The notes: generated by a model not told the origin, from the sequence alone. Counted from the first letter of the stretch, positions 1 to 6,800 are shown. The stretch: DNA of 9,002 bases from CAZZIQ01 sp964654355 (GCA_964654355.1 CAZZIQ010000044.1:1-9002), one strand, 5' to 3'. Made by a program: numbers and translations.

Positions 1-951
1 CCAGTTGGCGAACTTCTCCGTCGCGTCCATTGCCATGCTCTTTAATGCGAGCATGTCGGCATCTTCGTCGTAGGCCTTTTTCACCCGGGCGTAGATGTTG
101 CTGAGGTATTCATGGAACAGCTCAGGCACTTCACGCCCACCGCTGGCGCCATGCCCAGGCACCCAATGTTGGGCGTCAACTTTCAGAATCGCTTCGATGG
201 CTTCGATATTGCCGAGCACGTTGCCGTCTTCCATGCGTGCGATGCGTTGGTTCATGACGTTATCGCCCAAGAACACAACCGATCGCTCTGGGATCTCTAG
301 CATCACGTCGTTATCGGTGTGCGCGCGTTGGGCGTTCACCTTGGGGTGATGCACGCGGAAGGTGAGACCAGCGACTTGAATCACATCGCCATCGTTCATC
401 ACAGTATTCGGGCCAAACACTTGGGTGCCGCGTGTCGCGTTGTCGGTCATGGCCTTCATCGAAGCGACCCAAGCATCACCGGCACCTTGTTCGATTCGTT
501 CGATCATGCGCGGATGGCCGTAGATCGCCACACTCGGGTAGGCATTGCGGATCGCGTGATTGCCGAGCCAGTGATCGCCGTGATGATGGGTATTGAATAC
601 GGCCACGACGGGTAGATTGGTGAAGCGACGAATGCTGCGCAGCACCATGTCACCGGTTTGTAGGCTGCTGCCCGGATCAACGATGACAACGCCATCTGTA
701 CCGATCAAAAATCCCGGGTTGTTCATGAAGCCTTGGTTATGCGGATTCGGCACTGCCATGGGCCCATGAATGACGTAGCTGTTTTCAGCGATGCGAATCG
801 CGGGGTAGTCGAGAATCGGAGGCCCGATCTCGCTCGGCGCTGAAGTCGCATGGCTGTGATCTGCGGCGAGAGCAGCACCGCCGTTGAGTGCAATCGTTAC
901 AGCGAACAGGTGTGCCAGCAGGCGATTTGAGTGCGGAAATTCAGTCTTCAT
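1..951 (-). CDS. Secreted metallo-beta-lactamase-fold hydrolase, 3'-truncated by window edge
   Basis: Reading the minus strand from the ATG at 951, 317 codons stay open to the window edge, so the C-terminus is missing. Residues 1-30 form a signal peptide (basic start, hydrophobic core 11-22, Ala-rich end near ALA-A), so the enzyme acts in the periplasm. The zinc-binding motifs of the metallo-beta-lactamase fold are all visible: the HxHxDH motif as THHHGDH (His122, His124, Asp126, His127), a His211 in AHTDND, Asp230 in FLGDN, and His267 in PGHG. A strong GAGGAGG sits 4 bases before the ATG and fixes the start. The reaction is probably zinc-dependent hydrolysis, but the substrate cannot be read from the sequence. 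The fold covers beta-lactamases, lactonases, sulfur-cycle SoxH-like and quinoprotein-associated hydrolases, and the general layout resembles the latter two groups more than a resistance enzyme. It is transcribed away from rdgC and shares no obvious pathway with its neighbours. Confidence 0.9.
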   Translation of the reverse strand, partial: MKTEFPHSNRLLAHLFAVTIALNGGAALAADHSHATSAPSEIGPPILDYPAIRIAENSYVIHGPMAVPNPHNQGFMNNPGFLIGTDGVVIVDPGSSLQTGDMVLRSIRRFTNLPVVAVFNTHHHGDHWLGNHAIRNAYPSVAIYGHPRMIERIEQGAGDAWVASMKAMTDNATRGTQVFGPNTVMNDGDVIQVAGLTFRVHHPKVNAQRAHTDNDVMLEIPERSVVFLGDNVMNQRIARMEDGNVLGNIEAIEAILKVDAQHWVPGHGASGGREVPELFHEYLSNIYARVKKAYDEDADMLALKSMAMDATEKFANW

Positions 952-980
952 AAGGCCTCCTCGGTGGTCATTTTTTTCGC

Positions 981-990
981 GAGTATACTC
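981..990. promoter_or_regulatory. Symmetric GAGTATACTC in divergent hydrolase/rdgC control region
   Basis: GAGTATACTC is a perfect 10-base palindrome, so TATACT (a 4/6 match to the -10 consensus TATAAT) reads on both strands: 984-989 for the rdgC direction and 987-982 for the hydrolase direction. On the minus strand transcription would start near 975, leaving a leader of about 24 bases that carries the Shine-Dalgarno site. Neither direction has a good -35 at 16-18 bases. It could equally be a regulator-binding site. The element is seen; its promoter role is inferred. Confidence 0.4.
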
Positions 991-1017
991 CCGCGCTTTT
1001 GCGCCAGGGGCTCGTCG

Positions 1018-1023
1018 TATAAG
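1018..1023 (+). promoter_or_regulatory. Candidate -10 element of rdgC
   Basis: TATAAG matches the -10 consensus at five of six positions and lies 44 bases before the rdgC start codon. The -35 region is weak (CTTTTG or TTTTGC around 996-1002). A short inverted repeat, AAGCA-AG-TGCTT (1021-1032), overlaps it and the expected start site. Low certainty. Confidence 0.35.
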
Positions 1024-1067
1024 CAAGTGCTTGGCGGAGTTGATGGCATTCAGACGGAAGGATCTTC

Positions 1068-1958
1068 ATGTGGTTTCGTAATGTGCAGCCGTTTCGCTTA
1101 GGCGGGAATTTTTATAGTGACGATACGTTAGAAGCCGCGCTGAGCAAACATTCGGCGCGCGACCCGGGGCCGCTGGAAACTGAGGCGTGGGGATGGGCGC
1201 CGGCGTTGGCGGGCGGCGATGCGCGTGCGTTGAATATTGAGGGGCGTTATTTGCTGCGCCTACGCCGCAGCGAGCGCATCTTGCCCGCCAGCGTGGTGCG
1301 CGATGAGGTGACCAAGCGCGTGGAAGCGCTTGAGGCGGAACAGGATCGCGAGGTCTACCGCAAAGAGCGCACGCGGATTCGGGAAGAGGTGCAAATCGAA
1401 TTGTTGCCGCGTGCGTTTGTGCGTGCGAAAGAAACGCTGTTATTGGTTGCGCCGAGCGAGGGCTGGGTGTTTGTCGACACGCCGAATCGGAATGCGGCGG
1501 AAGAGGTGACCAAACATTTGCGCGACGCCTTGGGCAGCCTGCCGCTGGAAAACTTTGAGTGTAAAGAATCAGCTGGTGCGGTGATGACGCGCTGGCTCGG
1601 GGCGGGTGATGCCAAGGGTGTATTTGAGTTGGGCGAGGAGTGCGAGTTGCGCGCCGCGACGTCCGGTATTGTGCGCGTACGTGATTTGGATTTGGCCAGT
1701 CCGGAGATTCGCAATCACCTGCGCCAAGGACTGCATGCGCATCAACTTGCGCTGGTCTGGCCAGATCATCTGCGTTTTGTGCTGGAGGCCGATGGCAGCT
1801 GCAAGCGTCTGCGTTTTGATGAGGCACTGCGGGAATCGGCGGACGAGATTGGGGAAGCCTTGGCGCAGCAGGCCGCTGATGCCTTGATGATGAGTGCGGA
1901 GCTGGTGCAGTTGTATCAGCAACTGAGTGAAGCTCTGGGCGGCTTAGCAACAGGATGA
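1068..1958 (+). CDS. rdgC: Recombination-associated protein RdgC
   Basis: The 296-residue product matches the RdgC family along its whole length (E. coli RdgC is 303 residues). It opens MWFRN like E. coli MLWFKN, and carries ERILPASVV (69-77), the charged helix VEALEAEQ (85-92), the highly conserved LLPRAF (112-117), LGSLP (155-159), LALVW (227-231) and DGSCKRLRF (242-250), ending in the GELxxL-type helix and a short GG tail. RdgC is a ring-shaped dimer that encircles double-stranded DNA non-specifically and restrains RecA-promoted recombination at damaged forks; it acts on the nucleoid. GGAAGGA ends 5 bases before the ATG and supports this start. The gene stands alone, divergent from the hydrolase, with 105 bases to the next gene. 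No damage or fusion is seen. I recognise this family with high certainty from the motifs. Confidence 0.96.
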   Translation: MWFRNVQPFRLGGNFYSDDTLEAALSKHSARDPGPLETEAWGWAPALAGGDARALNIEGRYLLRLRRSERILPASVVRDEVTKRVEALEAEQDREVYRKERTRIREEVQIELLPRAFVRAKETLLLVAPSEGWVFVDTPNRNAAEEVTKHLRDALGSLPLENFECKESAGAVMTRWLGAGDAKGVFELGEECELRAATSGIVRVRDLDLASPEIRNHLRQGLHAHQLALVWPDHLRFVLEADGSCKRLRFDEALRESADEIGEALAQQAADALMMSAELVQLYQQLSEALGGLATG

Positions 1959-1977
1959 ATTTGAGGTTTTTTCTGAG

Positions 1978-1991
1978 ATCCGTTCTCGGAT
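1978..1991 (+). other. Short hairpin after rdgC, not a canonical terminator
   Basis: ATCCG-TTCT-CGGAT forms a 5-bp stem with a 4-base loop 20 bases after the rdgC stop. No T-run follows it (the T-run 1968-1973 lies before it), so intrinsic termination in the rdgC direction is not supported. Confidence 0.3.
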
Positions 1992-2008
1992 GTTGCGCAC
2001 CGGAACAA

Positions 2009-2037
2009 TTGAATTGCACTTTCTCTGCCCTCACAAT
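2009..2037 (+). promoter_or_regulatory. Candidate promoter of the winged-helix gene
   Basis: TTGAAT (2009-2014) and CACAAT (2032-2037) are separated by 17 bases; each matches the sigma70 consensus at four of six positions. Transcription would begin near 2044, just before the Shine-Dalgarno site. The -10 overlaps the dyad at 2028-2042, which would suit autorepression. Weak hexamers, so modest certainty. Confidence 0.35.
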
Positions 2038-2042
2038 GAGGG
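2028..2042 (+). promoter_or_regulatory. Perfect dyad CCCTCA-CAA-TGAGGG upstream of the winged-helix gene
   Basis: CCCTCA (2028-2033) and TGAGGG (2037-2042) are perfect inverted arms of 6 bases around CAA. The dyad ends 5 bases before the AAAGGAG Shine-Dalgarno site (2048-2054). As DNA it could be the operator of the encoded winged-helix protein; as RNA it would be a tight 3-base-loop hairpin next to the ribosome binding site. The symmetry is seen, the role is inferred. Confidence 0.45.
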
Positions 2043-2063
2043 TTCGGAAAGGAGAAACCGAAT

Positions 2064-2372
2064 ATGAGTATTAAAAAGAAATCGTTACCGGGGTTGTTCG
2101 AGCTGCGTCAGACCCTGCAGCAGCTGGAAGAAGATCTTGGTATGGGCGAGCTTCATGATATTGACCGACTCATTCTGGAGTTCATTGGTTATTGTGAAGC
2201 CAAGGGTCGTTTGATTGTCAGTACGCAGATTGAGCATGAACCGATGTTCGCGTCTGTTTCGCGTCCGACGATCTATCGTTCCTTGAAGCGTCTGCGTGAG
2301 CAGAAGCGCATCGTGTACGAAACCGATGTGCATGATGGTCGCGTGCGCTACGTATTCCCTGCCAAGATTTAA
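2064..2372 (+). CDS. Small winged-helix DNA-binding protein (MarR-like fold)
   Basis: This 102-residue basic protein begins with a lysine-rich MSIKKK and a helical stretch (residues 12-26), then shows a winged-helix pattern: a helix around DIDRLILEFIGYCE (32-45), a short turn, a helix-turn-helix with its recognition helix in SVSRPTIYRSLKRLREQ (64-80), and a beta wing IVYETDVHDGRVRYVF (83-98). Hydrophobic spacing and the RPTIYRSLKRL recognition helix are typical of MarR-type and related regulators; the protein is shorter than a usual MarR (about 140 residues) and has no ligand or dimerisation extension. It probably acts as a cytoplasmic transcription regulator. AAAGGAG lies 9 bases before the ATG. 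It is followed in the same frame, after 54 bases, by a membrane protein that may control its activity. A perfect dyad just upstream could be its own operator. The exact subfamily is not recognised. Confidence 0.82.
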   Translation: MSIKKKSLPGLFELRQTLQQLEEDLGMGELHDIDRLILEFIGYCEAKGRLIVSTQIEHEPMFASVSRPTIYRSLKRLREQKRIVYETDVHDGRVRYVFPAKI

Positions 2373-2375
2373 GCA

Positions 2376-2426
2376 CTCCAAACCACTGGAGCCTTTTGCG
2401 GGCATATTGGTTGTAGCAGGCTCCAG
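2376..2426 (+). promoter_or_regulatory. Intercistronic switch-like hairpins sequestering the ribosome binding site of the membrane gene
   Basis: CTGGAGCCT (2386-2394) and AGGCTCCAG (2418-2426) are perfect 9-base inverted arms with a 23-base loop; the right arm contains the only Shine-Dalgarno-like bases (AGG, 2418-2420) and ends directly at the ATG at 2427. CTCCA occurs a second time at 2376-2380, where it can pair with TGGAG (2387-2391) to form a rival 5-bp hairpin. The two hairpins share TGGAG and cannot coexist. The upstream CTCCA starts 3 bases after the TAA of the winged-helix gene, so a terminating ribosome would cover it. Structure is seen; regulation of translation is inferred. Confidence 0.5.
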
Positions 2427-2984
2427 ATGTCGTTGTTGTGGATTAATCTGATCGTTGCCATTGCATACTTGGTAACGTTTGTTTTCCAGTTACAAATCGC
2501 AGGCGAATTGTTTCAGTGGGCTTCGTGGGTGTTTTTGCCCCATGGGGTGCGTTTGATCGCCTATTTCATGTTTCGCTGGAACGGCCTTGCCGGGCTCTAC
2601 GTCGGGCATGTGTTCGGTAGTTATCTATGGCTGGATGATTTTTTCCAGCATTTGCCGATTTATCTGCTCGCCAGTTTGGTCGGCACCTTAGTCGTTCCCT
2701 TCACCCATGCATTGTTGCGCACGCTGAATAGCGATGTGTTGCAGCCGCGGGCGAATGGTGTCGTGCATTGGGTTGGTTTGTGGTGGCTAGCCGTGTTGTC
2801 TGGCTTGCTCAATGGCATCCTGACCATCTCTGTTTATTCCAGCTTGATCCCAGACGGTCATGCACAGCTCTTGCTGCAGTATCTCGTTGGTGATGTTTTC
2901 GGCGCCAGTTTGTTTGTATTGGGCTTGATGTTGGTGTTACGCCTGCAGCGTCTGTACGCGCAGTATGCGCAGATCCAGCGCTAG
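2427..2984 (+). CDS. MASE1-like integral membrane protein without an output domain
   Basis: The 185-residue product is strongly hydrophobic with about six membrane segments (roughly residues 5-20, 33-50, 52-66, 75-98, 113-140 and 148-172) and a short basic tail LRLQRLYAQYAQIQR. The stretch FLPHGVRLIAYFMFRWNGLAGLYVGHV (36-62) resembles the proline-containing second repeat of MASE1 sensory membrane domains, and YLVGDVFGASLFVLGLMLVL (152-171) resembles the GD-containing end of that domain. MASE1 normally sits at the N-terminus of histidine kinases or diguanylate cyclases; here it stands alone. It therefore probably senses a membrane or small-molecule signal and works with a partner, most likely the winged-helix protein encoded just before it. 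No ATG, GTG or TTG occurs in frame between 2373 and 2427, so this start is the only standard one, despite a weak AGG site. The family assignment rests on motif resemblance only. Confidence 0.72.
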   Translation: MSLLWINLIVAIAYLVTFVFQLQIAGELFQWASWVFLPHGVRLIAYFMFRWNGLAGLYVGHVFGSYLWLDDFFQHLPIYLLASLVGTLVVPFTHALLRTLNSDVLQPRANGVVHWVGLWWLAVLSGLLNGILTISVYSSLIPDGHAQLLLQYLVGDVFGASLFVLGLMLVLRLQRLYAQYAQIQR

Positions 2985-3090
2985 CCAATTCTGAATTTCG
3001 CTCTAGCGCGCATCGCGTTGTGCTTGTTTCGGCGCCTGCGCCGTCCTCATCTCTCTGGCCTCGCAGATTCATTGGCTGAATAAATTGCTG
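2985..3090. other. Non-coding stretch after the membrane gene, with one GC-rich hairpin
   Basis: No convincing gene is seen here. CGGCG-CCTG-CGCCG (3030-3043) can form a 5-bp GC-rich stem, but TCCTCATCTC follows rather than a T-run, so it is at best a weak or factor-aided terminator for the membrane gene. Confidence 0.4.
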
Positions 3091-3123
3091 CTGTTGAAAA
3101 GAACAATTTGTGCTTTTCGACGG
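3091..3123 (+). promoter_or_regulatory. Long 33-base dyad upstream of the small ORF and GNAT gene
   Basis: The dyad is centred on T3107. Inner arms are GAAAAG (3096-3101) with CTTTTC (3113-3118) and ACAA (3103-3106) with TTGT (3108-3111), broken by one A/G mismatch; outer positions 3091, 3093 and 3094 also pair with 3123, 3121 and 3120. Thirteen of 16 pairs are Watson-Crick, and two of the other three become G-U in RNA. No T-run follows, so it is not a standard terminator. It lies 41 bases before the next ATG and overlaps a candidate -35, which fits an operator; a structured RNA leader is the alternative. Confidence 0.55.
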
Positions 3124-3136
3124 TCTTGGTTGCAAT
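3108..3136 (+). promoter_or_regulatory. Candidate promoter of the small ORF-GNAT unit
   Basis: TTGTGC (3108-3113) and TGCAAT (3131-3136) are spaced by 17 bases, with three and four consensus matches. Transcription would start near 3143, giving a leader of about 20 bases with the Shine-Dalgarno site. The -35 lies in the right arm of the dyad. Weak evidence. Confidence 0.3.
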
Positions 3137-3163
3137 GGGATCGTCTAAAACAAGGAGGCGGTT

Positions 3164-3337
3164 ATGAACACAGCCAACGAGTTATTTCAGTGCGCCCCAG
3201 AGTCCATCCCAAGCGTATGGAATTGGCAGGCATTGCAGTCAGGTGCGCAGTGGGCCTTCGCTGAGTTTGGCCTAGGCCTCGCAGGTGCTGAGCTAAGCGC
3301 TGTCGAGGACGAGTCGCGCTGGCTTGGCATTGGGTAA
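3164..3337 (+). CDS. Unrecognised small protein of 57 residues
   Basis: An ATG at 3164 opens a 57-codon frame ending at TAA 3335-3337. AAGGAGG (3152-3158), close to a perfect Shine-Dalgarno, sits 5 bases before the ATG, which is the main reason to call it a gene. The product is acidic and rich in Ala, Gly, Glu and Trp (four Trp: residues 19, 21, 30 and 53), with one Cys at position 10 and a mildly hydrophobic middle (AFAEFGLGLAGAEL, 31-44) that is too polar to be a clear membrane segment. There is no signal peptide. I do not recognise the family. The GNAT gene begins 13 bases after the stop in another reading frame, so the two are probably cotranscribed and perhaps translationally coupled; the small ORF could be a functional protein or a leader peptide. 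It is not a broken piece of the GNAT gene, which is complete on its own. Confidence 0.6.
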   Translation: MNTANELFQCAPESIPSVWNWQALQSGAQWAFAEFGLGLAGAELSAVEDESRWLGIG

Positions 3338-3350
3338 AGGATCGACAGCG

Positions 3351-3860
3351 ATGCGCGCAGGCTTACCGCAGTTGCAGAGCAAGGCACAGGCGCGCGAGGC
3401 GCACATCCGCGACTTGCCGCAGATCAATCAGGTCATCAGCGCGGCGGTGATGACTTGGGATTTGCCTGAGCGGGTGAAGCGCCTCGCGCTCTCCAGTTAT
3501 CACTATCACGCCGTCGACTTTGCTCACTTCGGCATGCGTGTGATTGAACAGGCAGGGACCTTGGTCGGTGTCGCTGCATGGGAGCCGGCCGATCGACGCG
3601 ATCTACCAGAAGATGCTCCCGCTCAGGCCAAGGGTTTGTTGTTGCACGGCATCTATGTCGATCCTGCCGCACATCGGCAGGGGCATGGCCGCATGCTTGT
3701 CGAACACGCACTTGAGGCGGCCGCAGCAGAGGCCATGGCTGGGGTGTTGGTGAAGGCGCAGACGGATGCCGTGCCGTTTTTTCAAGCGCTCGGCTGGCAG
3801 CGCTTACCGGTGCGCGATCGCGTACGCGATTACGAGCATCGCTATTGGCAAGCGCTGTAG
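3351..3860 (+). CDS. GNAT-family N-acetyltransferase
   Basis: The 169-residue product has the GNAT fold in order: beta-1/alpha-1 in HIRDLPQINQVISAAV (18-33), a central strand LVGVAAWEP (71-79), the acetyl-CoA-binding motif A in LHGIYVDPAAHRQGHGRML (98-116), and the late FFQALGW (143-149) that marks the splayed strand and alpha-4. It would transfer an acetyl group from acetyl-CoA to an amine of a small molecule or protein; the substrate is unknown. In motif A the usual Q/RxxGxG/A begins with His108 instead of Gln or Arg (HRQGHG), a mild deviation. I chose the ATG at 3351 because AAAGGA (3336-3341) lies 9 bases before it; a TTG at 3324 would add nine residues and overlap the small ORF upstream. 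The gene converges with the pump gene with only 8 bases between stop codons and no visible terminator. Confidence 0.88.
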   Translation: MRAGLPQLQSKAQAREAHIRDLPQINQVISAAVMTWDLPERVKRLALSSYHYHAVDFAHFGMRVIEQAGTLVGVAAWEPADRRDLPEDAPAQAKGLLLHGIYVDPAAHRQGHGRMLVEHALEAAAAEAMAGVLVKAQTDAVPFFQALGWQRLPVRDRVRDYEHRYWQAL

Positions 3861-3868
3861 TTTTCCCT

Positions 3869-6800
3869 CTACTCGAGCTCTGTGCGCGGTTTGTGTGGGA
3901 ACCACTGCCGCACCAGCGCGTAGAACAACGGCACAAAGAAGATCGCGAGGAAGGTCGCCGCAAGCATGCCGCCGACCACGCCCGTGCCCACAGCATTGCG
4001 TCCGGCAGCACCTGCGCCACTGGATAGCGCTAGCGGCAGTACGCCGCCGATGAAGGCAAAGCTGGTCATCAAGATTGGGCGCAAACGCAAACGGCTGGCT
4101 TCCAGCGTGGCATCCATCAGATCGCGGCCTTCGTCTTGCAGCTTGCGCGCAAATTCCACGATCAAGATGGCGTTCTTGGCGGCCAAGCCAATGATGGCAA
4201 TCAGACCGACTTTAAAGAACACGTCATTGGGCAGGCCGCGCAATTCAACCGCGAGCACAGCGCCAAGGATGCCGAGCGGCACCACTAGGATTACGGCGAA
4301 CGGTACCGACCAGCTTTCATACAGCGCTGCGAGTGCCAGCACGACCACCAACAGCGACAGCGCAAACAAGATCGGTGCTTGCGCGCCCGCTTGGCGTTCT
4401 TCAAACGAGGTGCCGGACCAGTCGAATGCATAGCCGGGCGGTAGGGTTTGCGCGATTTCTTCCATCGCTTGCATCGCCTCGCCGGTGGAATAGCCGGGCG
4501 CGGGATTACCCGCGATCTTGGTCGATGGATTACCGTTGTAGCGATCGAGCTTGGGTAGGGTTGTGGTCCAGCGCGGTGTGGCAATTTCAGCGAGCGCCAC
4601 AATTTCATCGCGTTGATTGCGGATCGGTAGCGCGAGCAGGTCTTGCGGTGTGCGTCGCAACTCGGCGTCGGCTTGCATTTGCACGCGCAGGATGCGGCCA
4701 TCGCGCTCGAAGTCGTTGATATACGAAACACCAATCGCAGCGCTCAGTGTGTCATTCAGTTCAGCGATACTGATCTGTAAGGCCTGCGCCTTGTCGCGAT
4801 CGATGTCGAGGTAGAGCTGCGGGCTGGGGCCTTGGCCTTCGCCACGGATGCCGGACAGGCGCGCATCGGCGCGTGCTTTATTCAGCACTTCATCGCGCAC
4901 TTTGAGCAAGGCATCGCGTCCTTGGCCGCTACGATCTTGCAAGCGGAAGTCAAAGCCACCAACCGCACCAAGTTCGGGAATGGGTGGTGGGTTTATCGCA
5001 AAGATCAAGGCATCAGGGATTTGCATGAAGCGTCCAAACGCGCGGCCGATGATGGCTTGCACGCTCTCGTTGGGCTCGGTGCGTTCTGACCAGTCCTTTA
5101 AGCGCGTGAACACAATTGCCGCATTTTGCCCGCTACCAAAGAAGGAGAAGCCAACCACACCAATCACCTTCTCGACCTCAGGTTGTGCGCCGTAGAACTG
5201 TTCCACTTGCTCGAGTACGGCGACCGTGCGTTCTTGGGTTGCGCCGCCGGGGAGTTGGATGGCCGTAATCAAATAGCCCTGATCTTCATCCGGCAGGAAG
5301 CTACCGGGGAGTTGGCTGAACAGTCCGCCGGTGAGCGCGACGAGGCCGAGATAGAGCGCAAAGAACGCACCACGACGGCCCAAAACTGCGCGAACTTTGT
5401 CGCGGTAACCGAAGGTGAGGCGATCGAAGAATCGATTGAAGCGACGCTCTTGATCGTGTTCGGCTTCACTGCGTTTCAGGAGCGTGGCGCACATGGCCGG
5501 CGTCAGTGAGAGCGCCATGAACACGGAGAAGGCCATGGTCAGGATCAAGGTTGCAGCGAATTGTTGGTAAATCGCGCCGACCGAACCGCCAAAGAACAAC
5601 ATCGGCATGAACACCACCGACAGCACGACCGAGATGCCAAGAATGGCACCTAGGATTTGATCCATGGCCTTGACGGTGGCGGGCAATGGCGCGAGGTGTT
5701 CTTCGCGCATGATGCGTTCGACATTCTCAACAACAACGATGGCATCGTCGACCAAGATGCCGATGGCCAAGACCATGGCGAAGAGAGTAAGAACGTTAAT
5801 GGAGAAACCGAAGGCATAGAGGCCGGCGATCGCACCGGCGAGTGAAACCGGAACCACCACGGCGGGGATGAGCGTCGTGCGCCAGTGGCCGAGGAATACA
5901 AACATCACCACAAACACCAAAAGCATGGCTTCGCCGAGTGTTTTCACCACCTCAAAGATCGAGATCTCAACAAAGCGCGAGGTGTCGTAGGGGATCGTCC
6001 AGCCCACGCCTTCTGGGAAGAAGGATTCGAGTTCCGCCATGCGCGCCTTTAGGCGATGGGCTACATCCAGTGCGTTGGCGCCGGGTGCGACGCGCACCGC
6101 AATGGCGGAGATCGGTTGACCGCCCAAGCGTGCATAGCGTGCGTAGTTTTCACCGCCAAGCTCAACGCGCGCGATATCACGCACGCGCACAGTCGAGCCG
6201 TCTTCGAGCGTGCGAATCGCAACATTGCCAAACTCTTCAACCGTTTCCAGACGACCTTGGGTGACGATGACTGCGTTGACTTCGGCGCCTGCAGCGGCGG
6301 GTGCTTGATTGAGCTCACCGGTGGCCAGTTGCACATTTTGTGCGCGAAGTGCGCTGCGTACATCTGCCGGCGTGATGCCAAAACTAAACAGCTTGTCGGG
6401 TTGCAGCCAAATACGCATGGAGTATTCGGTGCCAAACAAGATGGCTTCGCCGACACCGGGCACACGCCGAATCGGATCGAGCACGCGCGTGGCCATGAAG
6501 CTGCCGAGCTCGATGGCGTTGCGGCTACCGTCTTCGGAATACAACGCGATGAACATGAGGTAGTTGCGCTGTGGTTTGGTCACCGGGACGCCAAGACGAC
6601 GCACTTCTTCGGGTAGGCGCGCCTCGACACGTTTGTAGCGGTTTTGCGCTTCGACCGAAGCGGTGTCGATATCCGTACCGGGTTCGAAGGTGAGGGTGAG
6701 CGTGCCTGCGCCCAGCTCTGAGCTCGCCTCCATATACAAGAGACGCTCGATGCCATTCATCTCTTGCTCGATCAGACTGATGACGGTGTTTTCAATCAGC

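Noticed and set aside
993..1004. GCGC-TTTT-GCGC mini-hairpin in the hydrolase/rdgC gap
   Set aside because: A 4-bp stem is expected by chance in GC-rich sequence and it is not followed by a T-run in either direction.
1066..2034. A 322-codon open frame on the minus strand across rdgC
   Set aside because: It is fully antisense to a confidently identified rdgC, its composition is dominated by Arg, Pro, His and Ala without domain pattern, and no ribosome site or family motif is visible. Long antisense frames are common opposite GC-rich genes.
3030..3043. CGGCGCCTGCGCCG as a terminator of the membrane gene
   Set aside because: The stem is GC-rich but no T-run follows, so I list it only as a hairpin in the non-coding stretch.
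3091..3123. LexA (SOS) box in the dyad beginning CTGT
   Set aside because: The gammaproteobacterial LexA site is CTGT-N8-ACAG; the matching ACAG is absent at the required spacing.
3324..3350. TTG at 3324 as the GNAT start
   Set aside because: It would overlap the end of the small ORF and lacks a ribosome site, while the ATG at 3351 has AAAGGA at 9 bases.
4430..4500. ATAGCCGGGCG occurring twice 60 bases apart (4430-4440 and 4490-4500)
   Set aside because: Both copies encode a Pro-Gly-Tyr turn in the pump (PPGYA and APGYS) and are explained by protein sequence; no third copy or array exists.
5126..6616. Several plus-strand open frames of 100-190 codons opposite the pump gene
   Set aside because: They lie within the pump coding sequence on the other strand, lack Shine-Dalgarno sites and recognisable domains, and are explained by codon bias of the real gene.
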